Source: Meiothermus sp. (GTDB lineage: Bacteria > Deinococcota > Deinococci > Deinococcales > Thermaceae). From it: 38,129 nucleotides of DNA. The translations under genes and the position numbers were made by a program. The notes under the pieces were generated by a model. It did no database searches, had not been told where the DNA came from, and worked only from the letters and a program-made list of their open reading frames with translations. Shown here one piece after another: positions 15,007 to 23,906 of this stretch. Where the stretch lies: positions 1 to 38,129 of the forward strand of contig NZ_JANWVH010000018.1 in NCBI RefSeq assembly GCF_025056915.1, in the 5' to 3' direction. Each line of letters starts with the position of its first letter. Positions within the stretch are counted from its first letter, which is position 1.

Positions 15007-17271
15007 ATGGAAGCACCGCTGACCCCCGCTTTGGAGCAGTCTATTCGTCGCGCGCTTCAGATGGCCCTCGAGCGCGGGCATGAATACGCCGGTCTGGAAC
15101 ATTTGCTCCTTGCTTTGCTCGACGACCCCGATGCCAGCCGGGTTCTGCGCCAGACCCGGGTTAACCTGGAACACCTGCGAATGCTGCTGGAGGAATCGCT
15201 CAGACAGTTCGAGAGCAATCCGGGTCAGGAGCCCGAACCCACCACGGCCTTCCAGCGGGTCATCCAGCGCGCGGTGTTGCAGATGCGCTCCGCTGGGCGC
15301 GACCAGGCCAACGGGGCCAATGTGCTGGTCGCCATCATGGACGAGCGGCAGTCGGCGGTCTATGCCTTGCTGGAGGAACTGGGCCTGAGCCGGCTTGACC
15401 TGACGGCAGCCATCTCCCGGGGTGCCCTGCCCAAGGGCACCTCACCGCAGATAGAGCCGGTCAGAGCCGGCGAGGAAAGCGAAGGGGTGGCCGATAACCC
15501 GCTCGAGGCCTACTGCACCAACCTGACCGAACGCGCCCGCCGGGGCGAACTCGACCCGCTGATTGGGCGGGAACGGGAACTCGAGCGCATCCTGACCACC
15601 CTGGCCCGCCGCCAGAAGAACAACCCCCTCTTAGTCGGCGACCCCGGCGTGGGCAAGACCGCTTTGGTGGAGGGGCTGGCCCAGCTCATTGTGAAGCCCG
15701 ACCAAAGCCCTATGCCCCTGCTGCCCGAGCGCATCCAGGGGGCCGAGGTTTTTGCCCTGGACATGGGCAGCCTGCTGGCCGGAACCCGCTACCGGGGCGA
15801 CTTCGAGGAGCGGGTCAAGGCCGTCATGAAGGCCCTCGAGGCCCACCCCAACGCCATTTTGTTCATTGACGAAATTCACACCATTGTGGGCGCAGGCTCG
15901 ACCACCGGCTCCACCGTGGACGCCAGCAACCTGCTCAAGCCCGCCCTCACCGGAAGGCTCAAGTGCATCGGCGCGACCACCTTTGCCGAGTACAAGCACT
16001 TCGAGAAAGACCGGGCCATTGCCCGGCGCTTCCAGAAAATTGACATCGGTGAGCCCTCCCCTGACGACGCAGTCAAGATTCTGGAGGGGCTCAGGCCCCG
16101 GCTGGAGGCCCATCACCGGCTGACCTACACCAAGCAGGCCCTGGAGCGTGCGGTGGAGCTGGCCGCCCGCCACCTTTCCGAGCGGCGCCTGCCCGACTCG
16201 GCCCTGGACGTGCTCGACGAGGCCGGGGCCGCCCAGGCCCTGCTGCCACCCAGCCGGCGCAAAAGCCGGATTGGGGTGGCCGAGGTGGAGGCCACGGTCG
16301 CCCGCATGGCCCGCATTCCAGCCAAGAACCTGAGCCGCGACGACGAGGCGGTGCTGGCCAACCTCGAGCAAGAGCTGAAGGGCGCAGTGTTTGGCCAGGA
16401 GAGGGCCGTCGAGGAAGTGGCCAGCGCCATCAAGCTCGCGCGGGCCGGGCTGCGGGACCCGCAAAAGCCCATGGGGGCCTATCTGTTCGCCGGCCCCACC
16501 GGCGTGGGCAAGACCGAGCTGGCCCGCCAGCTGGCTGCTTCGCTGGGAGTGCCGCTTTTGCGCTTCGATATGTCGGAGTACATGGAAAAGCACTCGGTCT
16601 CGAGGCTCATCGGCGCCCCGCCCGGCTACGTGGGCTTCGACCAGGGCGGCCTGCTGACCGATGCGGTGCTGCAAAACCCCCACTGTGTGCTGCTGCTGGA
16701 CGAAATCGAGAAGGCCCACCCCGACCTTTACGCCATCCTGTTGCAGGTCATGGACTACGGCAAGCTCACCGACCACAACGGCAAGACCGTGGACTTCCGC
16801 AGCGCAGTGCTAATCATGACCACCAACGCCGGGGCCGCTGAGGCCAGCGAGCGGCGGGTGGGCTTCCTGGGCGGCACCAAGGCCGAGGCCAGCGACGAAG
16901 CCCTCAAGCGCCTGTTCACCCCGGAGTTTCGCAACCGGCTGGATGCGATTGTGCACTTCAACCCGCTTTCCCCGGCCATCATGCAGCAGATTGTGGGCAA
17001 GTTTCTGCGTCAGCTCGAGGCCCAGCTCAAAGAGCGCAAGGTCACGCTGGAAGTCTCCCCCGAGGCCCTGGCCTGGCTGGCCCAAAAGGGCTACGACCCG
17101 CTGATGGGCGCCCGCCCCCTGGCCCGACTGATCCAGGAAAAAATCAAAAAGCCCCTGGCCGACCTGCTTTTGTTTGGCCCGCTCAAGAATGGGGGGCGCC
17201 TGTGGGTGGTGGGCCAGGGTGAGGAAATCACCCTGAAAACCCATCCCTCCGACACCGTCCACCGTGCGTGA
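15007..17271 (+). CDS. clpA: ClpA-type AAA+ unfoldase of the Clp protease
   Basis: This 754-residue double-ring unfoldase feeds substrates to ClpP. The Clp N domain spans residues 1-145, and D1 AAA+ has Walker A GDPGVGKT at 211-218. D2 has GPTGVGKT at 496-503, followed by [20 protein letters not shown] and DEIEKAHP. There is no long middle domain, and the length (754) and D2 wording fit ClpA rather than ClpC (usually 810 or more) or ClpB. The ClpP-docking loop is VGFLGG near 620, a variant of IG(F/L). The presence of clpS nearby supports ClpA. ATG 15007 was used; an out-of-frame ATG at 14999 leads nowhere. A family A repeat follows the gene and faces the convergent VWA gene. Confidence 0.94.
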   Translation: MEAPLTPALEQSIRRALQMALERGHEYAGLEHLLLALLDDPDASRVLRQTRVNLEHLRMLLEESLRQFESNPGQEPEPTTAFQRVIQRAVLQMRSAGRDQANGANVLVAIMDERQSAVYALLEELGLSRLDLTAAISRGALPKGTSPQIEPVRAGEESEGVADNPLEAYCTNLTERARRGELDPLIGRERELERILTTLARRQKNNPLLVGDPGVGKTALVEGLAQLIVKPDQSPMPLLPERIQGAEVFALDMGSLLAGTRYRGDFEERVKAVMKALEAHPNAILFIDEIHTIVGAGSTTGSTVDASNLLKPALTGRLKCIGATTFAEYKHFEKDRAIARRFQKIDIGEPSPDDAVKILEGLRPRLEAHHRLTYTKQALERAVELAARHLSERRLPDSALDVLDEAGAAQALLPPSRRKSRIGVAEVEATVARMARIPAKNLSRDDEAVLANLEQELKGAVFGQERAVEEVASAIKLARAGLRDPQKPMGAYLFAGPTGVGKTELARQLAASLGVPLLRFDMSEYMEKHSVSRLIGAPPGYVGFDQGGLLTDAVLQNPHCVLLLDEIEKAHPDLYAILLQVMDYGKLTDHNGKTVDFRSAVLIMTTNAGAAEASERRVGFLGGTKAEASDEALKRLFTPEFRNRLDAIVHFNPLSPAIMQQIVGKFLRQLEAQLKERKVTLEVSPEALAWLAQKGYDPLMGARPLARLIQEKIKKPLADLLLFGPLKNGGRLWVVGQGEEITLKTHPSDTVHRA

Positions 17272-17352
17272 ACCCCGCCTGAGCAACAGCGGCTGGCTGC
17301 TTCTGTGTCGGAGGGCGCTGGCAAGAGCGGCGCGAGCGGACATCCGTGCTCC

Positions 17353-17539
17353 ATCGCGCTCTTCTCAGACGTGGCCGCCCACGAAAACGAGAGACAAAGA
17401 GACGTGCCTCACCTCGGTGAGGCACGCTTGTCTGCGTTGCGTCTGGGCCGAGACGCATGTTTTCGAGTTTCCAGGCCGCCACTGTTCAGAACAGGCTTTC
17501 TCAAACTCGAATGGCCCATAATGTGTGAAGAGCGCTCTA
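17353..17539 (+). repeat. Family A dispersed repeat with inverted inner hairpin
   Basis: This 187-bp copy lies in the same orientation as 3850-4047. Its left end is ATCGCGCTCTTCTCAG, and its right end TGTGAAGAGCGCTCTA closes at 17539. The inner 24-base hairpin (17403-17426) has loop TC where the other copy has GA, so the module is inverted. A second hairpin here is a perfect 7-bp TGCGTCT/AGACGCA. The element separates convergent clpA and the VWA gene, and its last bases provide the VWA stop codon. Confidence 0.9.
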
Positions 17540-18727
17540 ACGACCGGTGCGGGCGTTGCGGGGTTTGCGGTGGGTGGAGTTGAGGCTATCGGCCTCGGTC
17601 AGAAAGGCCTTGGCAAACCAGATGGCCTCACGCTGCTCAAAGGCGCGGGTGAGTCGCTCGAGTCGGGCCTCGAGTTGGCCAAGCTGGGCGAGCAACTGGG
17701 GTGTCCGGGGGTCTCTATGGCCCTCCAGGGTCGCCCGAATGGTTAGGGCAGCTTCCAGCAAGGCCTGGGCCTGCTCTGGCCCCTCCAGGTCGCTTAGCCT
17801 GGCGTAGAGTTGCCTTAGCTGGGCGACGCCCCGCTCAAAGGCCACCTGCTGGTAATCGGGGCCTGCGGCCACAGGTTCCGGCAGGGTTAGCCGATAGCGC
17901 TCCCGGCCCCGGGGTCCAAGCACCTCTGCTTCCAGTACGGGAGCCTCCACAGGAGCCTCCGAAAGGGGCTCGAGCCGCAGCAGCAGGGTTCGCACCTCAC
18001 CAGGAGCCATCGGGCCCAGTCGGCCCTGCGCCCTTTCCCACACCCCCAAAAGCGGGGTAGCCCTTGCCCCAAGCAGCCGGAGTTCCACCCCATCCAGCAC
18101 TGCCCCACGCAAAAAGGAGAGCTCTTCCAGCAGGGCTTCGGTCAGCTCTGGGGCCGCCTCGTCGGGCAAGAACAGATGGGTACCCCCACCCACCTCGGCC
18201 ATGTAGGAGAGGAGGGCCTCGTTGTAGCCCAGGCCAATTCCGACCGTGCTGGTGTAGACCCCTTGCTGCGCCGCGCGGAGCACCTCGGCCGCGATGGCCT
18301 CGGGCCGGGTCAGGCCCTGGTTGGCCTGCCCATCGGTGAGCAGCAGCACCACGCGCAGCCGCCCCTGTTCTGAAAGCATCTGGCAGCCCACCCGCCAGCC
18401 CTGGAAGAGGTTGGTGCTACCCTGCGCGTCCAGGGTAGCCATGAAAAAGCGAGCCTCGCCCGCACCCACCCAGCCCTCGGAGCGCATCACCTCATCGTTG
18501 AAGGCCACCAACCCCAGGCGTACCTCGTGGCCGGCAAGGGTTTTGAGGATTCCTTCGGTGGCCTCCTTGGCGGCCTGCAAGCGGGTACCGGCCATGCTGC
18601 CCGAACGATCTATTACCAGCGCCAGGTCCAGCCGCCGGGCCTGCAAGCCCTCGCGTGGGGCCTGAATCTCCAACCGCAAGAGGTCTTCGCCGTTTATCCA
18701 AGCTCGTTGTGCCCGAATCTGTGTCAC
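17537..18727 (-). CDS. von Willebrand factor A (VWA) domain protein
   Basis: This 396-residue soluble protein has a VWA domain at about 30-205 with an intact metal-ion adhesion site, D40-R-S-G-S44, plus a GSTNLFQG threonine and LLTDGQANQG aspartate. The C-terminal half is beta-rich, then helical and Leu/Glu-rich (possible coiled coil near 320-390). There is no signal peptide or transmembrane helix. Related bacterial proteins include YfbK-like and TerY-like VWA proteins, but no partner ATPase is adjacent. GTG 18727 is preferred over the upstream TTG at 18739 because GGAGG (18737-18733) lies 5 bases before it. The stop TAG (17539-17537) comes from the family A repeat, so the C-terminal end may have been altered by the insertion. 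Confidence 0.85.
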   Translation of the reverse strand: MTQIRAQRAWINGEDLLRLEIQAPREGLQARRLDLALVIDRSGSMAGTRLQAAKEATEGILKTLAGHEVRLGLVAFNDEVMRSEGWVGAGEARFFMATLDAQGSTNLFQGWRVGCQMLSEQGRLRVVLLLTDGQANQGLTRPEAIAAEVLRAAQQGVYTSTVGIGLGYNEALLSYMAEVGGGTHLFLPDEAAPELTEALLEELSFLRGAVLDGVELRLLGARATPLLGVWERAQGRLGPMAPGEVRTLLLRLEPLSEAPVEAPVLEAEVLGPRGRERYRLTLPEPVAAGPDYQQVAFERGVAQLRQLYARLSDLEGPEQAQALLEAALTIRATLEGHRDPRTPQLLAQLGQLEARLERLTRAFEQREAIWFAKAFLTEADSLNSTHRKPRNARTGR

Positions 18728-18816
18728 ATTATCCTCCAAAGCCAGTATCCCGATGCCTGTTTTTTCGCTCGACGGAATGGGGGCGTTTCGCCTGTTTTTG
18801 CAAGGGGCTTTACAGT

Positions 18817-19815
18817 TCAGTCTGATTGAACACGTTTTAGGCCCACGAAAATGCTCCAGTCCTCCTCGCCATCCTCCGAAACGGCCAGGTGGTAGTGAAG
18901 GGGCTCGAGGTTCTTCTCGCTCAACAGGTTTTCCAGCGGGGCCACAAAGGTCCAGCGGAGCAGGCCGTCGCGGCGGATGAGGCTGCGGGGCTTGTGCTCA
19001 GGCCGCACAATCAAGACCAGCCGCCCCCCCGGCTTGAGCACCGGCAGCGCATCCCCAAGGTGACCCGAGAGCCAGTTGGCGTACTCGAACTCGGGGGGTT
19101 CGTCGTGTTCGGGGTCGAAGACGTGCTGCACGTACCAGGCGAAGGTCGGCGGGTGCAGCACCAGCAGGTCGGCCACCTCTTGGCCCACAGCCTCCACCAG
19201 GTCTGCAATGTCGAGCCGCTTGACCAGGCGGTTGTCCCCCTTCAGGTCGCTGCCCCAGGCCCGCCGGCCCAGCTCCAGGGCTTTTTGCACCACCGTCCCC
19301 TCACCGGCCATGGGATCCACCACCCATTCCCCTGGCAGGCTGTACCGCTCCACCAGCACCTCGGCGATGGCGGGGTTCAGGCCCTCGAGCCGACGAAGGC
19401 GCATATCGGTGGGAAAAATCCAGACAGGCCGGCGGGCCCAGTCGGGCTGGGCCCTGCGCCGGGCCAGCAGGCTGCGCCAGGCGCGCGCCTGGGCAGCTTG
19501 CTGGAGCTGGGCCAGCTCCAGTTCGCGCCGGTGATACCGGCTTTGGAGCTTGTGCAGTTCGGCAAAACTGGCCCCTGCCGCCAGCAGTTCCCGCAGAATG
19601 GGCCCCAGCGGCGGCTCGGCGCAGGCCAGGGGCAGCACCGTGTAGCGCAGGTGCTTGGAGCTGCTCAGCCCCAGCCGGTGGGTAAAGTGGGCAAAGGACT
19701 TGTGGTCGAGGCCCAGCAACGCCTGGGCGGTCTCTGGGTCGCTGGCTTTGGGCCGGCCCAGGTAGGCCCGGCCCTCCTGTAAAACCCTCTGGTAAACCTG
19801 ATACGCCTTTGGCAT
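18817..19815 (-). CDS. SAM-dependent methyltransferase, DNA-methylase-like
   Basis: This 332-residue protein has a basic, helical N-terminal region (about 1-145) and a Rossmann methyltransferase core. Motif I is VVDPMAGEGT (about 178-187), a D-L acceptor (GSDL) follows, and GDALPVLKPGGRLVLIV lies in the C-terminal half. The motif expected as (D/N)PP(Y/F) reads HPPT in LLVLHPPTFAW (about 228-238). The wording PMAGEGT is typical of DNA or tRNA amino-methyltransferases. No restriction enzyme gene is adjacent, so it could be an orphan DNA or RNA modification enzyme, or a diverged non-nucleic-acid enzyme. The VWA gene follows 89 bases downstream with its own ribosome site. Confidence 0.75.
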   Translation of the reverse strand: MPKAYQVYQRVLQEGRAYLGRPKASDPETAQALLGLDHKSFAHFTHRLGLSSSKHLRYTVLPLACAEPPLGPILRELLAAGASFAELHKLQSRYHRRELELAQLQQAAQARAWRSLLARRRAQPDWARRPVWIFPTDMRLRRLEGLNPAIAEVLVERYSLPGEWVVDPMAGEGTVVQKALELGRRAWGSDLKGDNRLVKRLDIADLVEAVGQEVADLLVLHPPTFAWYVQHVFDPEHDEPPEFEYANWLSGHLGDALPVLKPGGRLVLIVRPEHKPRSLIRRDGLLRWTFVAPLENLLSEKNLEPLHYHLAVSEDGEEDWSIFVGLKRVQSD

Positions 19816-19882
19816 ACAGCTTCATTTTGCCGCTCGAGCGATTTCCGCTCGACGGAAGAACCCACACGTCTATGCTCCGCTC

Positions 19883-19926
19883 CAGGAAGGCCAGAGACCA
19901 GGAAAACGTGTGAAGCGGCCTTCCTG
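19883..19926. repeat. Perfect 10-bp inverted repeat
   Basis: CAGGAAGGCC (19883-19892) and GGCCTTCCTG (19917-19926) pair perfectly across a 24-base loop in the divergent gap between the methyltransferase gene and the 107-residue ORF. It has no T run. It could be a binding site pair or an RNA hairpin. Confidence 0.5.
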
Positions 19927-19998
19927 CGCTCGCTACCCCGGTTCGCTGGGCCGGTACACCAGGTCTGACCGTGGGCGGCGCGATGAGTGGAGGTGAGC

Positions 19999-20322
19999 AT
20001 GTCCCAACCCAAGCCCCCCAGGTTCATCTGGCGCGACTGGATTCTCTCGGACCCCCTCGACCCAGACGGCTGCCGGCGATTTGGCTTGAGACCGGATGCC
20101 GTGACCTATTACTGGCACGGCTGGCTTTGGTTGTTCGATGGCCGTCGGATGCGGGCCCTCGCCCCGGTAAACCCCCAGGACCTGGCCCTCGACGTACAAC
20201 AGCGCATCGCCCGCTGGCTCGAGCTTGGCCTGATGCCCCACGACGAAGACGACCCCGAACAGGTGCGTAAAGCCCAGCAAACCTGGCAGGATCTGGTTTA
20301 CTCGGCCCCGAACCCCTGGTAG
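19999..20322 (+). CDS. Conserved-looking hypothetical protein, 107 residues
   Basis: I do not recognise a family. The protein is small, acidic and tryptophan-rich: FIWRDWIL, YYWHGWLWLFDGRRM and a WQDL motif near the C-terminus. It has no membrane segment, signal or Cys motif. A strong GGAGGTGAG ribosome site at 19989-19997 precedes ATG 19999, and third codon positions are G/C-rich, so it is probably real. It is divergent from the methyltransferase gene, and its stop lies 10 bases before the convergent stop of ppk2. The WxxGWLWLFDGR stretch looks like a beta-hairpin, but this is only an impression. Confidence 0.7.
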   Translation: MSQPKPPRFIWRDWILSDPLDPDGCRRFGLRPDAVTYYWHGWLWLFDGRRMRALAPVNPQDLALDVQQRIARWLELGLMPHDEDDPEQVRKAQQTWQDLVYSAPNPW

Positions 20323-20332
20323 CAGCCCCAGC

Positions 20333-21136
20333 TCACTCGATGACGATTTTCTCCAGGCCAATCTCCGGCCTGGGGTACTCCATCTTCAAGCCTTCCAGGG
20401 TTTCGACCAGGATGCTGCTGACCAGCCAGTTGCGGTACCAGTTCTTGTTGGCCGGTATCACGAACCAGGGCGCGTACTCGGTGCTGGTCTCGCGGATGGC
20501 GTCTTCGAAGGCTTGCTGGTACTGGTTCCACAGTTTGCGGTCCTCGAGGTCGCCCTTACGAAACTTCCAGCGCTTCTCGGGGTTGTCCAGACGCTCCTGC
20601 AGGCGTTCGCGCTGCTCGTCTTTGGAGATGTGCAAGAAGAACTTGAGAATGGTGGTGCCCTCCTCGGCCAGCATCCGCTCAAACTCGCGGATGTGACGGT
20701 AGCGCCTTTGCCAGACCTCCTTGGGCACCAGGTTCTTGACCCGCACCACCAGCACATCCTCGTAGTGCGAGCGGTTGAAGATGACCAGTTCACCCTTGCG
20801 GGGCACCTGCTGGTGCACGCGCCAGAGGTAGTCGCGGGCCAGCTCGTGCTCGGTGGGTACGCCGAAGCTGGCCACCCGCACCCCGCTGGGGTCCACCCCG
20901 TCGAAGACCACCCGGATGGTGCCGTCCTTGCCCCCGGCGTCCATGGCCTGCAAGACCACCAGCACCTTGTGCTTGCCTTCGGCAAAAAGCAGCTCTTGCA
21001 GCTTTTCCAGGCGCTTGTTAAGCCCTTGGAGCGCGGCCAGGGCCTCCTCTTTGCCGCCTTTGAACCGGCTGGTGTCGTCGGGGTCGAAATGCTTGAGGCT
21101 GAATGAAGCGTTGGGTTCGATGCGGTAGGGTTTCAT
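20333..21136 (-). CDS. ppk2: Polyphosphate kinase 2, class III
   Basis: This 267-residue enzyme uses polyphosphate to phosphorylate nucleotides. The sequence is strongly reminiscent of the biochemically characterised Meiothermus ruber PPK2 (class III, acts on both AMP and ADP) over its whole length, including identical length. Walker A is D66-AGGKDG-T73, Walker B is FNRSHYED ending at D127, and the lid module KFRKGDLEDRKLW lies near 195-207. ATG 21136 follows a TAAAAT box by 7 bases, giving a leaderless mRNA; the frame is open upstream but without support. With a class III enzyme the cell can regenerate ADP and ATP from AMP and polyphosphate. It stands alone, with no ppk1 or ppx gene nearby. 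Confidence 0.96.
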   Translation of the reverse strand: MKPYRIEPNASFSLKHFDPDDTSRFKGGKEEALAALQGLNKRLEKLQELLFAEGKHKVLVVLQAMDAGGKDGTIRVVFDGVDPSGVRVASFGVPTEHELARDYLWRVHQQVPRKGELVIFNRSHYEDVLVVRVKNLVPKEVWQRRYRHIREFERMLAEEGTTILKFFLHISKDEQRERLQERLDNPEKRWKFRKGDLEDRKLWNQYQQAFEDAIRETSTEYAPWFVIPANKNWYRNWLVSSILVETLEGLKMEYPRPEIGLEKIVIE

Positions 21137-21461
21137 GCAGGGGATTTTATGCCAGGGGGTGATGGGGGTGCAAAGCGCCCGCCGCCCTACACGGAATCTC
21201 CCACCCTGCGGCAACGCCCGCTGGGGCAAAGCGGGCCAAATGACCTGTGCGGAGCCCAATCTTGGCAGCGGTGGTTTCAAGGAAGCATCTACCGACGGGA
21301 TGTCCAACTTTAGATGCGCCAACAACCTTCAAGGGAACGCCAAGTGGGAGTGGAGGGTGGGTCTTCAACAGCGGCCTCCTGCACCCTGACTCCTGCTTGG
21401 GCACAGCGGTTTGCAAAGGGTTCAAGCGAGGGAGGTCTCGGCGGTCAAAGCTGACCTGGTT
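21137..21461. other. Intergenic region between ppk2 and the DUF1800 gene
   Basis: This 325-base divergent gap has no supported ORF. It contains the ppk2 promoter at its left end and the DUF1800 promoter just beyond its right end. The middle (about 21180-21440) shows no match to repeat families A or B and no clear structure. Confidence 0.6.
21144..21173 (-). promoter_or_regulatory. Promoter of ppk2
   Basis: On the minus strand TTGCAC (21173-21168), an 18-base spacer and TAAAAT (21149-21144) end 7 bases before the ATG at 21136. Confidence 0.55.
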
Positions 21462-21470
21462 TGCTATCTT
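21462..21470 (+). promoter_or_regulatory. Extended -10 promoter of the DUF1800/DUF1501 operon
   Basis: TG-C-TATCTT predicts a start near 21477 and a leader of about 45 bases with ribosome site AGAAGGAG at 21508-21515. Confidence 0.5.
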
Positions 21471-21521
21471 AAGCCTGGATTCAGCCAGGGGAGCTAGGGT
21501 TGAGGCTAGAAGGAGTTCGCG

Positions 21522-22721
21522 ATGCCTTTAGCCCTAACCTACCCCCAAGCCACCCACCTGCTGCGCCGCGCAGCCGCCAGGGGGCGCAAGGAGGAAGCCC
21601 AAAAGCTGGTGGAGATGGGCCTGGAAGCGGCTGTGGACTGGCTGCTGCAAGACCCCGCGCCAGCACCTCCCTTCAAGACCGCCGCCACCCGCAACGAGCG
21701 GGGCCAGCAACACCGCGAGATAAGTCAGCTCTGGATCAACCACTGGCTCTCCACCCCCACCCCCGCCGCCGAGCGGATGGTGCTGTTCTGGCACGGCCTC
21801 CTGACCTCGGAGTTCCGCGAGACCATGGGGGCCCAGGGCATTGACTTCTGGAACCAGTTCGCCACCTTCCGCCAACTGGGCTACGGGCCCTATGGCGAGC
21901 TGCTCAGGGCCATGGCCCGCAATCCGGTCATGCTGCTTTATTTGAACAATGCCCAGAGCCGCAAGGAACACCCCAACCAGAACTGGGCGCGGGAGCTGCT
22001 GGAACTCTTTACCCTGGGCCCCGACCACTACACCGAGCAGGACATCCTGGAAGCGGCCCGGGCCTTTACCGGCTGGACGGTGCGGCTGGCGGGAGGGCAG
22101 CGCCCCCGCGAGGCCAGCGCCAACGTGCCCTTCGAGTTCGTCTTCAACCGCAACTGGCACGACCCCGGCGAAAAAACCTTCCTGGGGCAGCGGGTCAGAA
22201 GCGGCGACGAGGTGCTGGAAATCCTGATTGCTCATCCCCAGACCTACCGCTTTGTGGGACGCAAACTGCTCAAGTTTTACCTCTGCCCAGACCCCCCCGA
22301 GGCGCTGGTGCAGGAGGGGGCGCGGGTCTTCCAGAGCGGCGGAACCCGGGCCTTTTTGCGCTGGCTCTTCACCCACGAGGCCTTCTACCGGCCCGAGTAC
22401 CGCAACGCCCTCATCAAAAGCCCCCTCGAGTACATGGTGGGGCTTTGGTACGCCGCCGGGGTGGAGCAGGTGGACTTCGAGGGGCGGGCCGGGCGGGCGC
22501 TGTACCAGGCCTTCGCGGCCATGGGCCAGATTCCCTTCGACCCCCCCAGCGTGGCGGGCTGGGACGGGGGCCTGGCCTGGCTGGCCGAGTCGCCCTTCCT
22601 GACCCGGCTCAACCTGCTGGCCGGCTTCGCTGGCCGCGAACGCCGCCTCGACCTCGAGGTCTTCATGGACGACGCCGGGGGCGCTTTGGCCCTGGTCAAG
22701 CCGGAGGCCCAACTTCTCTGA
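21522..22721 (+). CDS. DUF1800 family protein
   Basis: This 399-residue protein has the DUF1800 hallmarks: an N-terminal HLLRRA stretch, PAAERMVLFWHGLLTSEF (about 84-101), NQNWARELLELFTLG (about 152-166) and ARAFTGWTV (about 182-190), plus FNRNWHDPGEKTFLG further on. Family members almost always sit next to a DUF1501 gene, as here, and the pair is suspected to act together in the envelope, but no reaction is established. Unlike many members it has no signal peptide. AGAAGGAG lies 6 bases before the ATG. The DUF1501 gene starts 12 bases after the stop, so both are one operon. Confidence 0.9.
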   Translation: MPLALTYPQATHLLRRAAARGRKEEAQKLVEMGLEAAVDWLLQDPAPAPPFKTAATRNERGQQHREISQLWINHWLSTPTPAAERMVLFWHGLLTSEFRETMGAQGIDFWNQFATFRQLGYGPYGELLRAMARNPVMLLYLNNAQSRKEHPNQNWARELLELFTLGPDHYTEQDILEAARAFTGWTVRLAGGQRPREASANVPFEFVFNRNWHDPGEKTFLGQRVRSGDEVLEILIAHPQTYRFVGRKLLKFYLCPDPPEALVQEGARVFQSGGTRAFLRWLFTHEAFYRPEYRNALIKSPLEYMVGLWYAAGVEQVDFEGRAGRALYQAFAAMGQIPFDPPSVAGWDGGLAWLAESPFLTRLNLLAGFAGRERRLDLEVFMDDAGGALALVKPEAQLL

Positions 22722-22733
22722 GACGAGGTTTCC

Positions 22734-23906
22734 ATGAACCGACGCGACTTTATCCAGAAATCCCTGTTGACCCTGGCCCTAGGGCAGGGCGCGCCCTCGC
22801 TGCTCTCAAAAACTGCCTTAGCCGCCCAGTCCAAGGACAAAATCCTGGTGGTGGTCAACCTGTTCGGCGGCAACGACCAGCTCAACACCCTGGTTCCTTA
22901 CCGCAACGAGCTTTACTACCGCCTGCGCCCCAACATCGCCCTCAAGCGCGAGGAGGTGCTGGATCTGGGCGCCAGCGGGCAAAAGCTGGGCTTTCACCCC
23001 GAGCTAAGGCCGCTGATGCCCATGTGGAACAGCGGCGAGCTGGCCATTATTCCCCAGGTCGGCTACCCCAACCCCAACCGCAGCCACTTCATCTCCACCT
23101 CCATCTGGCACACCGCCGACCCCTCCCGACGGCTGGAGACCGGCTGGCTGGGCCGCTGGGGCGACCTGCAGGACGACCCCTTCTGCGACACCTACCTGGG
23201 CGGAGCCACCCCCCAGGCCCAGATGGGCCAGCGGCGCAGCGCCCCTGCCATCCAGAGCATTGACACCTTCAGCATAAGGCTGCCCCGGCAGTTCGAGGAG
23301 GAGTTTAACAAAGAGGCCCGCCGCACCCGCAGCGGCACCGCCGAGGAGGTTCGCCAGGCTATGCTCTCGCTGCGGGGGGCCTTGGACAAAATCGGTCGGC
23401 TGCGCGAGGTCAGGAACCGCGCCCAGTACCCCGAGAATGCCTTTGGCCGGAGCATGGGCGACATCGCCCGCATGATTGCGGGGGGGCTGGGCAGCAGCGT
23501 CTACTACACCACCCTGGGCGGCTGGGATACCCACGCCGGGCAACCCCCCCGCCAGGCCGAGCTGCTGGGCTACGTGGCCCAGGCCCTGGCCGCCTTCCGC
23601 GCCGACATGAAGGCCATTGGACGGGACAAGGACGTGATGATCCTGGTCTTCAGCGAGTTTGGGCGGCAGGTGGCCGAAAACGCCTCCTTTGGCACCGACC
23701 ACGGGGAGGGTGGGCTGATGTTCGTGCTGGGAGGGGGCGTGAAGGGCGGTCTGTTCGGCAGCGAGCCTGATTTGGAAGACCTCGAGCTCAACGCACTCAA
23801 ATACAAGACCGATTTCCGCAACGTCTACGCCACGGCTTTGCGGTGGATTGCCGCCGACCCGCGGCAGGTGCTGGGGGGCGATTTCAGTCCACTAGCCTTG
23901 CTCTGA
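22734..23906 (+). CDS. DUF1501 family protein, Tat-exported
   Basis: This 390-residue DUF1501 protein has a short twin-arginine signal (R3-R4 in MNRRDFIQKSLLTLALG), ending near residue 30. The core resembles the alkaline-phosphatase/sulfatase superfamily: LVVVNLFGGNDQLNTLVPY (about 38-56), FISTSIWHT, TLGGWDTHAGQ (about 258-268), and MILVFSEFGRQVAENASFGTDHGEGGLMFVLGG (about 302-334). It is probably secreted folded, possibly as a metal-dependent hydrolase; the substrate is unknown. GAGGT lies 5 bases before the ATG. It is the second gene of a two-gene operon with DUF1800. No terminator is seen after it. Confidence 0.9.
   Translation: MNRRDFIQKSLLTLALGQGAPSLLSKTALAAQSKDKILVVVNLFGGNDQLNTLVPYRNELYYRLRPNIALKREEVLDLGASGQKLGFHPELRPLMPMWNSGELAIIPQVGYPNPNRSHFISTSIWHTADPSRRLETGWLGRWGDLQDDPFCDTYLGGATPQAQMGQRRSAPAIQSIDTFSIRLPRQFEEEFNKEARRTRSGTAEEVRQAMLSLRGALDKIGRLREVRNRAQYPENAFGRSMGDIARMIAGGLGSSVYYTTLGGWDTHAGQPPRQAELLGYVAQALAAFRADMKAIGRDKDVMILVFSEFGRQVAENASFGTDHGEGGLMFVLGGGVKGGLFGSEPDLEDLELNALKYKTDFRNVYATALRWIAADPRQVLGGDFSPLALL

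Noticed and set aside
15007-17271. Call as ClpC or ClpB
   Set aside because: No long coiled-coil middle domain, length 754, ClpA-like D2 wording, and clpS nearby.
17228-17583. Several 84-92-codon frames over the family A repeat
   Set aside because: They translate the repeat itself; the same peptide-like strings recur at every copy in different contexts. The element is non-coding.
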